Shown: positions 54,109 through 63,965, numbered from the stretch's first letter. The stretch: DNA of 64,000 nt from an uncultured Pseudomonadales bacterium (GCA_937775265.1 CALKBV010000007.1:124001-188000), one strand, 5' to 3'. The notes: a model not told the origin generated them from the sequence alone. A program made the numbers and translations.

Positions 54109-54861
54109 ATGAACTATCTGGAACTCATTACCGTAAAAGCCTGGGCCGACCTTAAGTCCGAAGCAAGCCGCGCCTACATCGGCTTTCTCTGGTGGTTTAT
54201 AGAACCTGTTTTATACATGGGTTCTTTCTATCTTCTCTTCGGGCTTGGTCTTAAAATGGGCGGAGATAATTTTATGTATTTCCTGTTGTGTGGGCTGCTT
54301 CCATGGAAATGGTTTTCCAGCTCACTCAGTAACGGAAGCCTCTCCATTATCGCGAATGCTGGTTTGATCAATCAGATCTACCTGCCTAAGTATGTCCTGC
54401 CAATGGTGACGGTTACGGTCACCTCCATGAAGTTCCTAATGGTTTTACCGATCCTACTGTTGTTTCTGGCTTTGAGTGGTTTCACGCCCAGCATTCACTG
54501 GACTGCGCTCCTGCCGATCGTAGCCTGCCAGTTTTTATTGGTTGCGGCGCTTGCCAGTCTGCTCGCTGCTATCATTCCGTTCATCCCAGACCTTCGTTTT
54601 ATTATCGAGAACGGAATGCTGCTCCTGATGTTTCTTTCAGGGGTCTTTTTCGATATGGCCCGCATTGATGAAAGTCTGCGGGCAATTCTTTACCTGAATC
54701 CCGTGGCAGTAATGCTCAAGGATTATCGCGAAGTACTGCTGCATAACCAATGGCCACCAATTTTCGACATCGTCTACATTGCGGGCTTCGCGGCAGTCGC
54801 TGGCGCCGTCAGTTGGTACGTAATGAAGAGAATCGACCGCCGAGTCATCAAGGTCCTCTGA
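54109..54861 (+). CDS. ABC-2 type polysaccharide export permease (Wzm/KpsM-like), no partner
   Basis: A 250-residue inner-membrane permease of the type that exports capsule or O-antigen polymers. It starts MNYLELITVKAWADLKSEAS and continues with GFLWWFIEPVLYM, the usual opening of Wzm/KpsM proteins; about six hydrophobic segments and YLNPVAVMLKDYREVLL near the end also fit. The ATG at 54109 gives the normal length. Such permeases need an ATPase (Wzt/KpsT), normally the next gene, but the next gene is a crotonase on the other strand. The partner may be elsewhere, or the protein may be an orphan. Confidence 0.82.
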   Translation: MNYLELITVKAWADLKSEASRAYIGFLWWFIEPVLYMGSFYLLFGLGLKMGGDNFMYFLLCGLLPWKWFSSSLSNGSLSIIANAGLINQIYLPKYVLPMVTVTVTSMKFLMVLPILLLFLALSGFTPSIHWTALLPIVACQFLLVAALASLLAAIIPFIPDLRFIIENGMLLLMFLSGVFFDMARIDESLRAILYLNPVAVMLKDYREVLLHNQWPPIFDIVYIAGFAAVAGAVSWYVMKRIDRRVIKVL

Positions 54862-54948
54862 ACACAGATCCTCAAAACAACCAATCAATTGGTACTTAAC
54901 TTCCAGAATCTGGTCAGGCACCAATATGTAAGACTAAAAGATGTAAAA

Positions 54949-55761
54949 CTAGAAAGTGTCATCCTTTCCCAGGCGCTCAAACTTGGGCACGCGTTTTTCG
55001 ATCAGCGCCTGCGCCCCTTCTTTGGCATCTGACCTCGCGACAAAGGCGTTCTGTGACACATTGGCTTCAATCAACGCTTCACGATAGCCTTTGCCTAGAT
55101 GTGAATACACAAGTCGTTTGGTCTCAGCGATCGCTGCAGGGGCAGAAGTAACGGCCAGCTTCTCAATGTATTGGAGTGCATCCGATAACAAATTTTGCGG
55201 CTCCGATAACCTATCGACCAGCCCCAGACTGAGCGCCTCTTCGGCAGTGACCTTGTCACTTGCCCACAGAAGGTCCAGCGCCCTGCCTGTTCCAACAAGC
55301 CTTGGCAGTATCCAGCTGGAACCATGTTCCGCAATCAACCCACGTTTCAGAAATACCGTTGTCAGGGCCGCATCTCGTGCGGCAATCCGGATGTCGCTCA
55401 TCAACGCCAGAATTAACCCGCCACCAGCGGCGACGCCATTAATCGCTGAAATAACCGGCTTGGGTACTTCTAGAAGGTAGGAAAATATCCCTGGAAGCTC
55501 ATCGCTGGCTTCATCAGTGGTCGTGGCCGTTTTGCCACTGGTAACACTTGCAAGAACCGCAGAATCAAGGCCTGACGAAAAACCACGGCCGTTACCGGTG
55601 ATTACAATTCCGACGACCTCAGGGTTCTGCACGCTGGCATCTATTGCTTCGCGAATTTCCCTGAGCGTATGGTAAGTGAACGCATTCAACTTTTCCGGTC
55701 GATTAAGTGACAGCAAGGCAGCGTTGCCTATGACTTCATATTCAATGTCTGTGTAATTCAT
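54949..55761 (-). CDS. Enoyl-CoA hydratase/isomerase family protein
   Basis: A 270-residue crotonase with FSSGLDSAVLAS in place of the first oxyanion-hole motif, INGVAAGGGLILALMSDIRIA as the second, and KRGLIAEHGSSWILPRLVG with the catalytic acid. The ATG at 55761 overlaps the stop of the upstream glyoxalase-like gene (ATGA), so the two are coupled. It is a paralogue of the crotonase at 53241, facing the opposite way. Substrate unknown. Confidence 0.86.
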   Translation of the reverse strand: MNYTDIEYEVIGNAALLSLNRPEKLNAFTYHTLREIREAIDASVQNPEVVGIVITGNGRGFSSGLDSAVLASVTSGKTATTTDEASDELPGIFSYLLEVPKPVISAINGVAAGGGLILALMSDIRIAARDAALTTVFLKRGLIAEHGSSWILPRLVGTGRALDLLWASDKVTAEEALSLGLVDRLSEPQNLLSDALQYIEKLAVTSAPAAIAETKRLVYSHLGKGYREALIEANVSQNAFVARSDAKEGAQALIEKRVPKFERLGKDDTF

Positions 55762-56525
55762 ACGAGATTCATCCTCATTCCGCAAAGATAAACCTGGTCT
55801 TCGGCGCTGATCTTTCCGCGAGCAGCAGCCGCATCAAGAATCGCAGCCTTGTTTGTGGTTTCTATGTCGATGCCGCCAAGACCTTCGGGACGGCCGTCAG
55901 CACAGGCTACGAACCTGACCACAGCATTTTCGAAACAGATTTGGGAAATCCCATCTGAGGTATCAAGTGGCAGCTGCGCGATTTCCGCCCAGCGCTGCGA
56001 CACGGATGCAGGGTCGTCGCACTGGATTTCTGCTGCGGCTATACCCTTCACCCGTCCCAGCTGCTTCGCTCGCTGCCAGTCTGGCCCCGCGGGATGCCAG
56101 GGGCCATCCTCATTCAGCGCACCTTCACCCAACTGTTGGTCAATTTCGAAAAACGTGCCCCCCGTATCCCGAGGGTGTAGTTGAAGATTAATAAACTCAC
56201 TGGACTGGTTGTCCAAAACAATGCGGATACCCAGCTCATCAACATGAGCGCGGCGTGGTGGGTGGTCGTCACATTGCGTAATCACCATGTAGCCACTATC
56301 TCCACCTCTTCGTTCAATATAGCGTCCACCCGCTGTGTTTTCCTGGATTGGCGCAACCACTTCAAGCAACTGGTCACCGATGGGAAACAGGGCGTTTTCC
56401 AGGCCGAAGTAACCAACCCCGGGATCCCGGTAGCAAACTTCAATGCCCAGTATCTCTTTTAGGTCGTCTTCCACCGGCTGCAACTTTGCCGCTACTCCCG
56501 CTATTTGCCTGATTCTCAGCCACAT
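55758..56525 (-). CDS. VOC/glyoxalase-like protein
   Basis: A 255-residue protein of the vicinal-oxygen-chelate type, most like the glyoxalase_3-like domain: an N-terminal half with GYFGLENALFPIGDQLLEVV and ENTAGGRYIERRGGDSGYMV and a second, related half with a shorter VOC module. The strong AGGAGG seven bases before ATG 56525 suggests good expression. It is coupled to a crotonase gene, which points to a role in an acyl-CoA or ring-cleavage pathway. Metal ligands were not assigned. Confidence 0.75.
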   Translation of the reverse strand: MWLRIRQIAGVAAKLQPVEDDLKEILGIEVCYRDPGVGYFGLENALFPIGDQLLEVVAPIQENTAGGRYIERRGGDSGYMVITQCDDHPPRRAHVDELGIRIVLDNQSSEFINLQLHPRDTGGTFFEIDQQLGEGALNEDGPWHPAGPDWQRAKQLGRVKGIAAAEIQCDDPASVSQRWAEIAQLPLDTSDGISQICFENAVVRFVACADGRPEGLGGIDIETTNKAAILDAAAARGKISAEDQVYLCGMRMNLV

Positions 56526-56648
56526 AAGCCACCTCCTTTTTAGTAGTCACCATAGGTGATGGACCATATCCGATCAAGTGATGAGCAATGACATTGGAAT
56601 ATATCTCGGTTATGTTAAGGCTCTCCAATAAATCGACATAAAAGCTGC

Positions 56649-56879
56649 ATGGCAACATTTAATGAAACACGTAAATCTATCTTTCCCGAAGGCCAGGACA
56701 CTTGGGAATCCATCTCCCAGCGAGAGCTTCCCGATATGGGCAGTGAAGAGGCAGTCGGCATACTGCAAAGCTGGAACCTGCACGTCTTTATGCGTCCCGC
56801 AGCAGCAAAAGATTCAAGCCGGGCAGGTAACCCAATACTGCCGAGTGACATTATTTTTATAGCACCACCCCAGGTCTAA
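56649..56879 (+). CDS. Small unknown protein, possibly LysM-like
   Basis: A 76-residue protein, MATFNETRKSIFPEG at the start and GNPILPSDIIFIAPPQV at the end, followed at once (TAAATG) by another small gene and then by a D-aminoacylase-like gene. The end, with a turn and DIIFIAPP, recalls LysM-type or phage-tail LysM-like modules, but the match is weak. The close coupling to the next small gene supports that it is real. Function unknown. Confidence 0.6.
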   Translation: MATFNETRKSIFPEGQDTWESISQRELPDMGSEEAVGILQSWNLHVFMRPAAAKDSSRAGNPILPSDIIFIAPPQV

Positions 56880-57113
56880 ATGGAATCCGCAATCATCAGG
56901 GATGTAAGGGTCTCTGCTGCCCATGAAGGCATTGCCGAACTCGTTGTCTCTATAGAATACGAGAATGGTGGCACTACAGAAGTTGCCCTGGACCAGATGG
57001 CGACTTCCGCCCTGATGGATTCGTGCAACGCCAGCTCGATCGAAGATGTTAAAGGACAATCCTGGGACAAAGTGCGCGACGCACTCCAGGTTTCATACAA
57101 TCGATATCAATAA
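56880..57113 (+). CDS. Small unknown protein
   Basis: A 77-residue acidic protein starting directly after the stop of the previous small gene. It has a beta-rich ELVVSIEYENGGTTEVALD part followed by a helical LMDSCNASSIEDVKGQSWDKV part. I do not recognise a named family, though similar short proteins with a YENGG turn seem to occur beside amidohydrolase or oxidoreductase genes in other bacteria. It ends 18 bases before the amidohydrolase start, so the three genes probably form one operon. Confidence 0.6.
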   Translation: MESAIIRDVRVSAAHEGIAELVVSIEYENGGTTEVALDQMATSALMDSCNASSIEDVKGQSWDKVRDALQVSYNRYQ

Positions 57114-57131
57114 AATTCGGGAGTAAAAATT

Positions 57132-58796
57132 ATGTTGGACCTCATCATTCGTAACGGCACAATCGTAGACGGTACCGGCATGCCCGGATACCTTGGCGAT
57201 GTTGCTGTCAAAGACGGAAAAATCGTTGCCCGCGGCAGCATCTTGGAGCCCGCAGCCTTGGAAATTGATGCGGCTGGGAAAACAGTATCCCCCGGGTTCA
57301 TCGATCCACACACGCATTTCGATGCGCAGCTACTCTGGGATGGACGAGCCAAGCCCGCTATCGAACATGGCATCACGACCATTGTGCCCGGTAACTGTTC
57401 ACTGTCACTAGCACCACTAAAAGCAAAACATCGCATGAAGCTGGTGGGCATGTTTAACCAAATCGAGGAAATGCCCATCAAGGCTTTCGAGGAAGGCGTT
57501 GAGTGGAACTGGGAAACCTTTGAAGAGTTTCTAAGCCGGATAAAAAAAGACCTCACCATCAATGTTGCGCCACTGGTTGGACACAGTGTTCTGCGCCTTT
57601 GGGTCATGGGTGATGATTCAATGCAGCGCACCGCAAATGACGAAGAGCTTGGCAGGATGCAGGAACTCCTGAGGGAGTGCCTGCGTAATGGCGCCATCGG
57701 GATGTCCACCAGTTTTGTCGACATGGATGAAACACTACAGCCAGTGCCCAGCCGATATGCGGATCAGCAAGAGCTGCACGCACTTTGTGAGGTGCTCGGA
57801 GAATTCAACCGGATTTTGCAAATTGTGCACGAGTTTTATGACGCTGACATCACTCTCGCTCGAATTGACCAGTTGGCAGAAATCAGCCTGAGGCACAAGA
57901 TCACGACAACCTTCTCGCCGCTGTTTGTCAACGTGACAGAGAATGACAGCGTCAATCGGATCATGGCCAGGGTCGATGAACAATTCAAGCGTGGTGCCCG
58001 CGTATGGCCCCAGGTCCAGACGAGACCTATTGACATCAGCTTTTGTTTTGAAGTGCCCAGCCTGCTGTTTATCAGGTTGCCGAGCTGGTATCAGATGATG
58101 AGATTCGGCAGCCATGACGACATCAAAGCCGCCCTCAAAGATGAAGCCAAGCGTAAACAACTGGTCGCAGAAGCGGCAACCATGTCACCGATGTGGGATG
58201 GCCTCATTTTGCGACAGGTAGATTCAGACGCCAACCAACAGTTTGTTGGAAAAACGCTGGCCGAAATTGCGGCTACCCGAAATACCAGCACCATAGACAC
58301 CATGATCGACCTTTCAATTGAAGAAGACCTCCAGGCACACTTTCTAGCCTTGAACATGGGCCATACGGACAACGACATTGTTGGCAGCTTACTGGCCAAT
58401 CCCAGGGTTCATCTGGGCGCCAGTGATGGCGGAGCTCATATTCTTTCCTTTTCAACTTATGGCGATACGGGCTACTTGTTCAGCCAGTTTGTCCGCAACT
58501 GCAAGGCACTCACGGTCGAGGAAGCGGTAAAGAAAATCACCCTGGACACAGCCAGCATCTGGGGCATGAACAATCGCGGGCTTCTACACCTTGGCTACGC
58601 AGCTGATATCACGATATTCGATGCGGAACAGATTGATCGCGGCGAAGAGTACTACGTTCAGGACGTGCCCGGCGACGGCAGCCGTTATGTCAGGGACAGC
58701 GTAGGGATAGACACAGTCATTATTGGCGGTGAGATCGCCTACAGGCATGGTGAATATACAGAGTCCGCTATCGGCTCAATTATTCCCGGAGCATAA
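57132..58796 (+). CDS. D-aminoacylase/N-acyl-D-amino-acid deacylase-like amidohydrolase
   Basis: A 554-residue amidohydrolase of the D-aminoacylase group, TIM barrel with a small beta-sandwich made of both ends (LIIRNGTIVDGTG and TVIIGGEIAYRHGEY). The metal-site motifs are PGFIDPHTHFD and HLGASDGGAH; the metal-bridging cysteine seen in true D-aminoacylases may be the C in VPGNCSLS. Many relatives have unknown substrates. GGGAG lies 12 bases before the ATG. The next gene, epoxide-hydrolase-like, starts one base after its stop codon. Confidence 0.87.
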   Translation: MLDLIIRNGTIVDGTGMPGYLGDVAVKDGKIVARGSILEPAALEIDAAGKTVSPGFIDPHTHFDAQLLWDGRAKPAIEHGITTIVPGNCSLSLAPLKAKHRMKLVGMFNQIEEMPIKAFEEGVEWNWETFEEFLSRIKKDLTINVAPLVGHSVLRLWVMGDDSMQRTANDEELGRMQELLRECLRNGAIGMSTSFVDMDETLQPVPSRYADQQELHALCEVLGEFNRILQIVHEFYDADITLARIDQLAEISLRHKITTTFSPLFVNVTENDSVNRIMARVDEQFKRGARVWPQVQTRPIDISFCFEVPSLLFIRLPSWYQMMRFGSHDDIKAALKDEAKRKQLVAEAATMSPMWDGLILRQVDSDANQQFVGKTLAEIAATRNTSTIDTMIDLSIEEDLQAHFLALNMGHTDNDIVGSLLANPRVHLGASDGGAHILSFSTYGDTGYLFSQFVRNCKALTVEEAVKKITLDTASIWGMNNRGLLHLGYAADITIFDAEQIDRGEEYYVQDVPGDGSRYVRDSVGIDTVIIGGEIAYRHGEYTESAIGSIIPGA

Positions 58797-58797
58797 T

Positions 58798-59769
58798 GTG
58801 TCTGAAGCGAACGTGTCTAAAATAAACCAACGCCGGGTCAGCACAAACGGAATTGAACTTAACATAGCAGAACAGGGGGAAGGTCCCCTTGTACTCATGC
58901 TTCACGGCTTTCCAGAATCCTGGTACTCATGGCGTCACCAGATTCCCGCGGTGGCCGACGCAGGCTTCCACGCTGTCGCGCCGGATATGCGCGGCTACGG
59001 AAGGAGTGATAAACCCCGCGACATCGCTACCTACAATCAGGTAGAGGTGACCAACGATATTATCGGACTCATTTCTGCTCTAGGTTACGAAACAGCGATA
59101 GTCTTTGGCCATGACTGGGGCGCCCCAACTGCCTGGTCCTGCGCGTTGCAACACCCGGATAAAGTCACTGCGGTCGGCGTACTCTCCGTACCGTTTAGCC
59201 CGAGGGCAGCAGCGCCACCGCTCGATACGATGAAAGAAATTTTCAAAGACTTGTTCTTCTACCAGCTTTACTTCCAGGAACCAGGTGTTGCAGAGGCCGA
59301 ATGGGAGACTAACGTCAGGGTGAACCTTCGGAAGTTTTACCACATAGGCTCTGGTGCTTTCGACGCAGGCAACTTTATAGCACCTAGATCACCCGACTCA
59401 GACTTGCTATCTGGTATCGAAGACCCAGGAACACTCGGCGACTGGTGTACAGAAAGCGATCTCGACTTTTACACCGCCGAGTTTGAACAAAGCGGGTTTC
59501 GAGGCCCATTGAACTACTACCGAAACCACAACCTGACCTGGTCCTTAACCGAAGGTTGTTCCGAAGAAATAAACCAGCCTGCCCTGTTTGTTGCAGGTGA
59601 AAAAGATGGCGTGATTATGCTCGCAGCGGATGCACTGAAAAACATGCCCCGTTACGTGACCAACCTGAAAGTGAACCAGCTGATTCCCGATATTGGCCAC
59701 TGGACACAACAGGAAGCGCCTGACGAAGTGAATTCCCTAATGATTGATTTTCTTAATTCAGTAAAATAG
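58798..59769 (+). CDS. Epoxide hydrolase-like alpha/beta hydrolase
   Basis: A 323-residue alpha/beta hydrolase with the epoxide hydrolase pattern: HGFPESWYSWRHQI for the oxyanion hole, the aspartate nucleophile in GHDWGAPTAW, and the histidine in IGHWTQQEAP. RGYGRSDKP is also typical. The GTG at 58798 has GGAG eight bases upstream and lies directly after the amidohydrolase stop, so it is preferred over longer options. Such enzymes open epoxides to diols; the substrate here is unknown. It is followed by a FAD oxidoreductase gene after five bases. Confidence 0.88.
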   Translation: MSEANVSKINQRRVSTNGIELNIAEQGEGPLVLMLHGFPESWYSWRHQIPAVADAGFHAVAPDMRGYGRSDKPRDIATYNQVEVTNDIIGLISALGYETAIVFGHDWGAPTAWSCALQHPDKVTAVGVLSVPFSPRAAAPPLDTMKEIFKDLFFYQLYFQEPGVAEAEWETNVRVNLRKFYHIGSGAFDAGNFIAPRSPDSDLLSGIEDPGTLGDWCTESDLDFYTAEFEQSGFRGPLNYYRNHNLTWSLTEGCSEEINQPALFVAGEKDGVIMLAADALKNMPRYVTNLKVNQLIPDIGHWTQQEAPDEVNSLMIDFLNSVK

Positions 59770-59774
59770 CCCAT

Positions 59775-61268
59775 ATGAAACAAAACATTGCAGTCGTTGG
59801 AGCAGGTATCAGCGGTCTTTGCACCGGTCTTGCGCTGGCAGCGAAAGGTAACACCGTAACTATCTATGAGCGTGACATCGAGCCACCGGAAGGTGGAGCA
59901 GACCAGGCCTTTTTTGAATGGAATCGCCGGGGAGCCGCCCAGTTCAGGCATCCACATGCCTTTCTGGGGGTCATGTGTAACCTGCTCGAAAAGAACTACC
60001 CGGATCTGATAGAGCAATTCTGGGAAGCCGGCGCTCGAAAGATGTCCTTCAGTGACATGTTACCACCCGAATTACTACTCCAGTATGAACCAGAGCCTAC
60101 TGACGAAGATATGTGGATGCTTATGTGCCGCAGGGCAACCATGGAGACGGTTCTCCGCCGGTACGTCGAAAGCAAACACAATGTAACCATTAATAACACA
60201 AGCAATGTTGTGGGTATGACGACCAGCGGTACAAGCGAGGACATCACCCTTACCGGGCTGGAGGTCCAGGTTGATCGCGGAGACATCGAACAGGTTAGCC
60301 ATGACGTCGTCGTTGATGCCAGCGGCAGGGGAACAAATTTTCCGGCGTGGCTGGATGCGCTGGGTTGCATCGTTACAACGGAAGACGATGATGCGGATAT
60401 TGTTTACTACACCAGACATTACCAGCTTAAACCCGGAGAACAGGAACCCTCACGGCACAATAAGGAACGTTCCGCAGGCGACCTTGGCTATATGAAATAT
60501 GGCGTATTCCCTGGCGACAACGGTCACTTTGCAGTCATTATCTGTCTGCCAAACCATGAGACAGAACTCCGCGAAGCCATCAAGGATCCGAACCAGTTCG
60601 ATGATATCTGCAACGCCATCCCCGGACTGAAGCCCTGGGTGAGTTCATCTAAATCGACACCTACCACCTCCTCGTTCGGATTCGGCGACATCCACGCTAC
60701 GTGGCGCCACTTTGTAAATGACGGTATTCCCGTCGCGCTCAACTTCTTTGCGGTTGGCGACTCGGCAGTCAGAACAAATCCACTCTACGGAAGGGGATGC
60801 TCGACCGGCACCATCCATGCACACCTATTGGCACGCATTCTGGATGAGTTCACCGATCCCGTTGAACGCGCCCTTCAGTTCGATGAAGAAACAGAAAACG
60901 AGCTACGTCCCATATTTTCTGCGAGTCTAATTGAAGACAAGCGGGGTATAAAACGAGCAGTCGCCGTCCTTGAAGGCAAAGACACAGAAGACGCGGGCGG
61001 TTTCAAAAAATGGTTGAAAGCAGCTTTCGGCGATGCTATCAACAGCGCCGCTAGTGAACAGCTTCACGTCTTACGGGGCGCCATGCGAACCTTTAACCTA
61101 ATGGAAAAACCAGGGGACTTCCTGAAAGACAACAAGATTCGCTGGACGATATTACGCTATATGCTGAGAGGCCGCGCAAAGAACAACCGTGCACGGTTTC
61201 AACGCGGACCCAAACGCGAGCAAATGCTGGCTATTGCAGAACCACAGCAGAATCAGAACGCTGCCTGA
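59775..61268 (+). CDS. FAD-dependent oxidoreductase (monooxygenase-like)
   Basis: A 497-residue flavoprotein. The N-terminal AVVGAGISGLCTGLALAAKG is the GxGxxG dinucleotide fold, a DASGRG segment follows the second sheet, and GDSAVRTNPLYGRGCSTG is the late FAD-binding motif of the group that includes halogenases, geranylgeranyl reductases and aromatic hydroxylases. The RHPHAFLG loop near residue 58 is seen in a subgroup of tryptophan-7-halogenase-like and styrene-monooxygenase-like proteins, but no halogenase lysine motif was identified. Last gene of the run that starts at 56649. Confidence 0.83.
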   Translation: MKQNIAVVGAGISGLCTGLALAAKGNTVTIYERDIEPPEGGADQAFFEWNRRGAAQFRHPHAFLGVMCNLLEKNYPDLIEQFWEAGARKMSFSDMLPPELLLQYEPEPTDEDMWMLMCRRATMETVLRRYVESKHNVTINNTSNVVGMTTSGTSEDITLTGLEVQVDRGDIEQVSHDVVVDASGRGTNFPAWLDALGCIVTTEDDDADIVYYTRHYQLKPGEQEPSRHNKERSAGDLGYMKYGVFPGDNGHFAVIICLPNHETELREAIKDPNQFDDICNAIPGLKPWVSSSKSTPTTSSFGFGDIHATWRHFVNDGIPVALNFFAVGDSAVRTNPLYGRGCSTGTIHAHLLARILDEFTDPVERALQFDEETENELRPIFSASLIEDKRGIKRAVAVLEGKDTEDAGGFKKWLKAAFGDAINSAASEQLHVLRGAMRTFNLMEKPGDFLKDNKIRWTILRYMLRGRAKNNRARFQRGPKREQMLAIAEPQQNQNAA

Positions 61269-61338
61269 GTTAGCCGTCACACAACGTCACTGAGCAACCC
61301 GACAGCCTGTTAACACCTGGTGACAGGATACTGCAGCA

Positions 61339-62178
61339 TCATAATCCGCGCAGCTTATATATTGCACGGAGTTCGATACTGGAGAAGCACCTGCTCGATT
61401 CAACATCAAAAATATTAACTAGAACATCAACAAACTCATGGCCTTTTTTGTCAAACAGGTCTTTAACCTGCATCTCACCGACCACTTTTGTACCCTGCGG
61501 AATCGGCGCATAGTTCTGGGACTTTGTTTCCATATGCACCCAGGGATTCATATAAGCGTTGGCTGCCAGTACCCAGTTGGAGATACCAAGGACAAAAGAC
61601 GGGTTCGCATACTCTTCCATACTGTAGGGCGCAGCCATCCCTGATCTTTCACGGAGATAGGTACTCATCTCGTGATCAGCGTTCCAACGGTACGTGAATG
61701 CTTTACAACCGGACTTGCGCAGCGCCTCCATATTTTCCCGGGTTGCCGGTACCGACGCGGCATTGGGTTCTCCAATCTCATCTCCCCGTCTCACGGGTCG
61801 GTCATTTTTTGTGCCCGCAAGTAGAATTTCGGCTGTTGCACAAGGGGCCTCTCCGTCAGGTACCAGCACAGCGCTGTATCCTTGATCGCCCTGCTCTTGA
61901 TGCTGAGTCTGGGTTTGGCGCCCGATCTGGTTCTCAATATGAATTTCGAAGGCCTGTTCATCATAGAGTGGCGAATTGACCCGCACATGCGCATAACCCC
62001 GTTCAAGGAAGTCCATGCCATAGCTGACCGCAGCCGGGTGCAGCAGATAAGCTGAAACAGTGACCCCGGGAACAAGACCACCTTTAAACCCAAAATCCTT
62101 CGCAACCTTGTCACCATGAATTTCATTCTTGGAATGTGGTACCTGATTATAGGCCGTGCCTTTCCAATCTTGCGCCAT
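61339..62178 (-). CDS. Hotdog-fold (MaoC-like) protein
   Basis: A 279-residue protein that seems to contain one or two hotdog domains of the MaoC/acyl-dehydratase type. The first has NEIHGDKVAKDFGFKGGLVPG where enzymes of the family carry a hydratase-2 motif with D and H; the aspartate and first histidine are kept but the HGM-like histidine is replaced by VPG. The second half (about 160-275) has a thioesterase-like YAPIPQGTKVVGEMQV stretch. GGAGAG precedes the ATG. It is divergent from ilvD. Hydratase activity is uncertain. Confidence 0.65.
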   Translation of the reverse strand: MAQDWKGTAYNQVPHSKNEIHGDKVAKDFGFKGGLVPGVTVSAYLLHPAAVSYGMDFLERGYAHVRVNSPLYDEQAFEIHIENQIGRQTQTQHQEQGDQGYSAVLVPDGEAPCATAEILLAGTKNDRPVRRGDEIGEPNAASVPATRENMEALRKSGCKAFTYRWNADHEMSTYLRERSGMAAPYSMEEYANPSFVLGISNWVLAANAYMNPWVHMETKSQNYAPIPQGTKVVGEMQVKDLFDKKGHEFVDVLVNIFDVESSRCFSSIELRAIYKLRGL

Positions 62179-62287
62179 CGAGTTCTCTCCATTCCACTTT
62201 TCGACATTCTATCTTGCAAACTTGTCGATAGCATAGCGTTGGGCAATCGTGTAATTTGCTGATCCAAACAGTCTACGAGAGCGCGCC

Positions 62288-63965
62288 ATGGCAAACGACA
62301 AGAGCAAACGCCCCTATTCATCACTGGTAGTTGATGGCAATGAAAAAGCTGCAGCCAGGTCAATGCTGTATGCCGTCGGATTTCACAGAGGAAGACTTCG
62401 GGAAGTCACAGGTGGGCATTGCCTCAACCTGGAGCAACCTGACGCCGTGTAACATGCACATTAACGAGCTGGCGGACGCGGCAGGCATGGGCGCTGACGA
62501 GTCGGGCGGCAAGGCGGTGACCTTTAATACCATTACTGTTTCTGATGGTATTTCGATGGGTTCTCCCGGCATGAGGTATTCACTGGTGTCCCGTGAAGTC
62601 ATTGCGGACTCTATTGAAACCGTAGTCTGCGCTGAAGGCTTCGACGGTTTCGTAGCCATCGGTGGCTGTGACAAGAATATGCCAGGCTGCGCAATAGCGA
62701 TGGCCAGGATCAACCGGCCAAGTGTGTTCGTCTACGGCGGCACTATCCAACCAGGAAAAGATCGCCGAGACATCGTCTCCGTGTTCGAGGCAGTTGGCCA
62801 GCATGCTGCAGGCAAAATATCCGATATCGAATTAAAAGACGTTGAATCAACATCAATCCCTGGACCGGGCTCCTGCGGCGGCATGTACACCGCCAATACC
62901 ATGGCGTCAGCGATAGAAGCCCTGGGACTGTCGCTGCCTAATTCATCTGCACAGGAAGCCATTTCAGATAACAAACGAGCCGACAGCTACGCCGCGGGTG
63001 AAGCTGTCGTCCGACTGATCCAGCAAGACATCAAGCCTTCCGATATTCTTTCGATCAAATCATTCGAAAACGCGATCACCGTGGTCATTGCTCTGGAAGG
63101 GTCAACCAATGCAGTTCTGCATCTTCTTGCCATAGCCCATGCGGCAGGCATCCCACTGACCCTCGATGATTTCAGCCGGATCGGCGCACGAGTCCCTGTA
63201 CTCGCTGATATGCGACCCGCGGGACAATACTCGATGAGCGAGCTCATCGAAATCGGTGGTATTCAACCGCTGATGAAAATATTGCTGACTGAAGGTTTGC
63301 TGCACGGCGACTGCCTGACGGTTACCGGTAAGACACTGGCGGAAAACCTCGAGGACGTGAAACCCTATCCAGCGGACCAGAAAGTCATCCGCCCAATGGA
63401 TAACCCGGTAAAGAAAGACTCACACCTGGTCGTCCTGCGAGGCAATATCGCAACCGAGGGCGCCGTCGCCAAAATCACAGGCCATGAAGGCCTTCAGTTT
63501 AAAGGCACCGCAAAGTGCTTTCATGGCGAAGAAGCGGCTCTCAAAGCTATCCTTGCAGGTTTGATCGTCGCTGGAGATGTCCTGGTGATTCGCTACGAAG
63601 GTCCGCGAGGTGGGCCTGGCATGCGTGAGATGCTTTCCCCGACCAGTGCAATCAATGGTCGCGGCCTATCCGACAGCGTTGCCCTGATAACAGACGGCAG
63701 ATTCTCCGGCGGCTCCCACGGTTTCGTCATCGGCCACATTACCCCGGAAGCATTTGATGGCGGTACCATCGCGCTCATAGAGGACGGTGATACCATTACC
63801 ATCGATGCCGAAGCCAAGAGTATAGATGTTCATCTCGAAAATGCAGAACTGGAGCAACGCCGGTCATCCTGGACACAGCCCGCACCCTATGCGACCAGAG
63901 GCACGCTCGCCAAATATGCGAAGCTGGTCAGCTCAGCCTCTGAAGGCGCAGTCACCGACAAGTAG
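62288..63965 (+). CDS. ilvD: Dihydroxy-acid dehydratase, frame-shifted near the start
   Basis: IlvD removes water from dihydroxy acids in the synthesis of valine, isoleucine and leucine, using an iron-sulfur cluster. From 62331 the frame holds almost the whole protein, with [16 protein letters not shown] and [17 protein letters not shown] as cluster and active-site motifs and [21 protein letters not shown] late. The true N-terminus is in another frame: ATG 62288 encodes [20 protein letters not shown] and runs to AVGF, where one extra T in TTT (62381-62383) shifts the frame. Without it the protein has 558 residues, the family length. The extra base may be a sequencing error. Confidence 0.88.
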
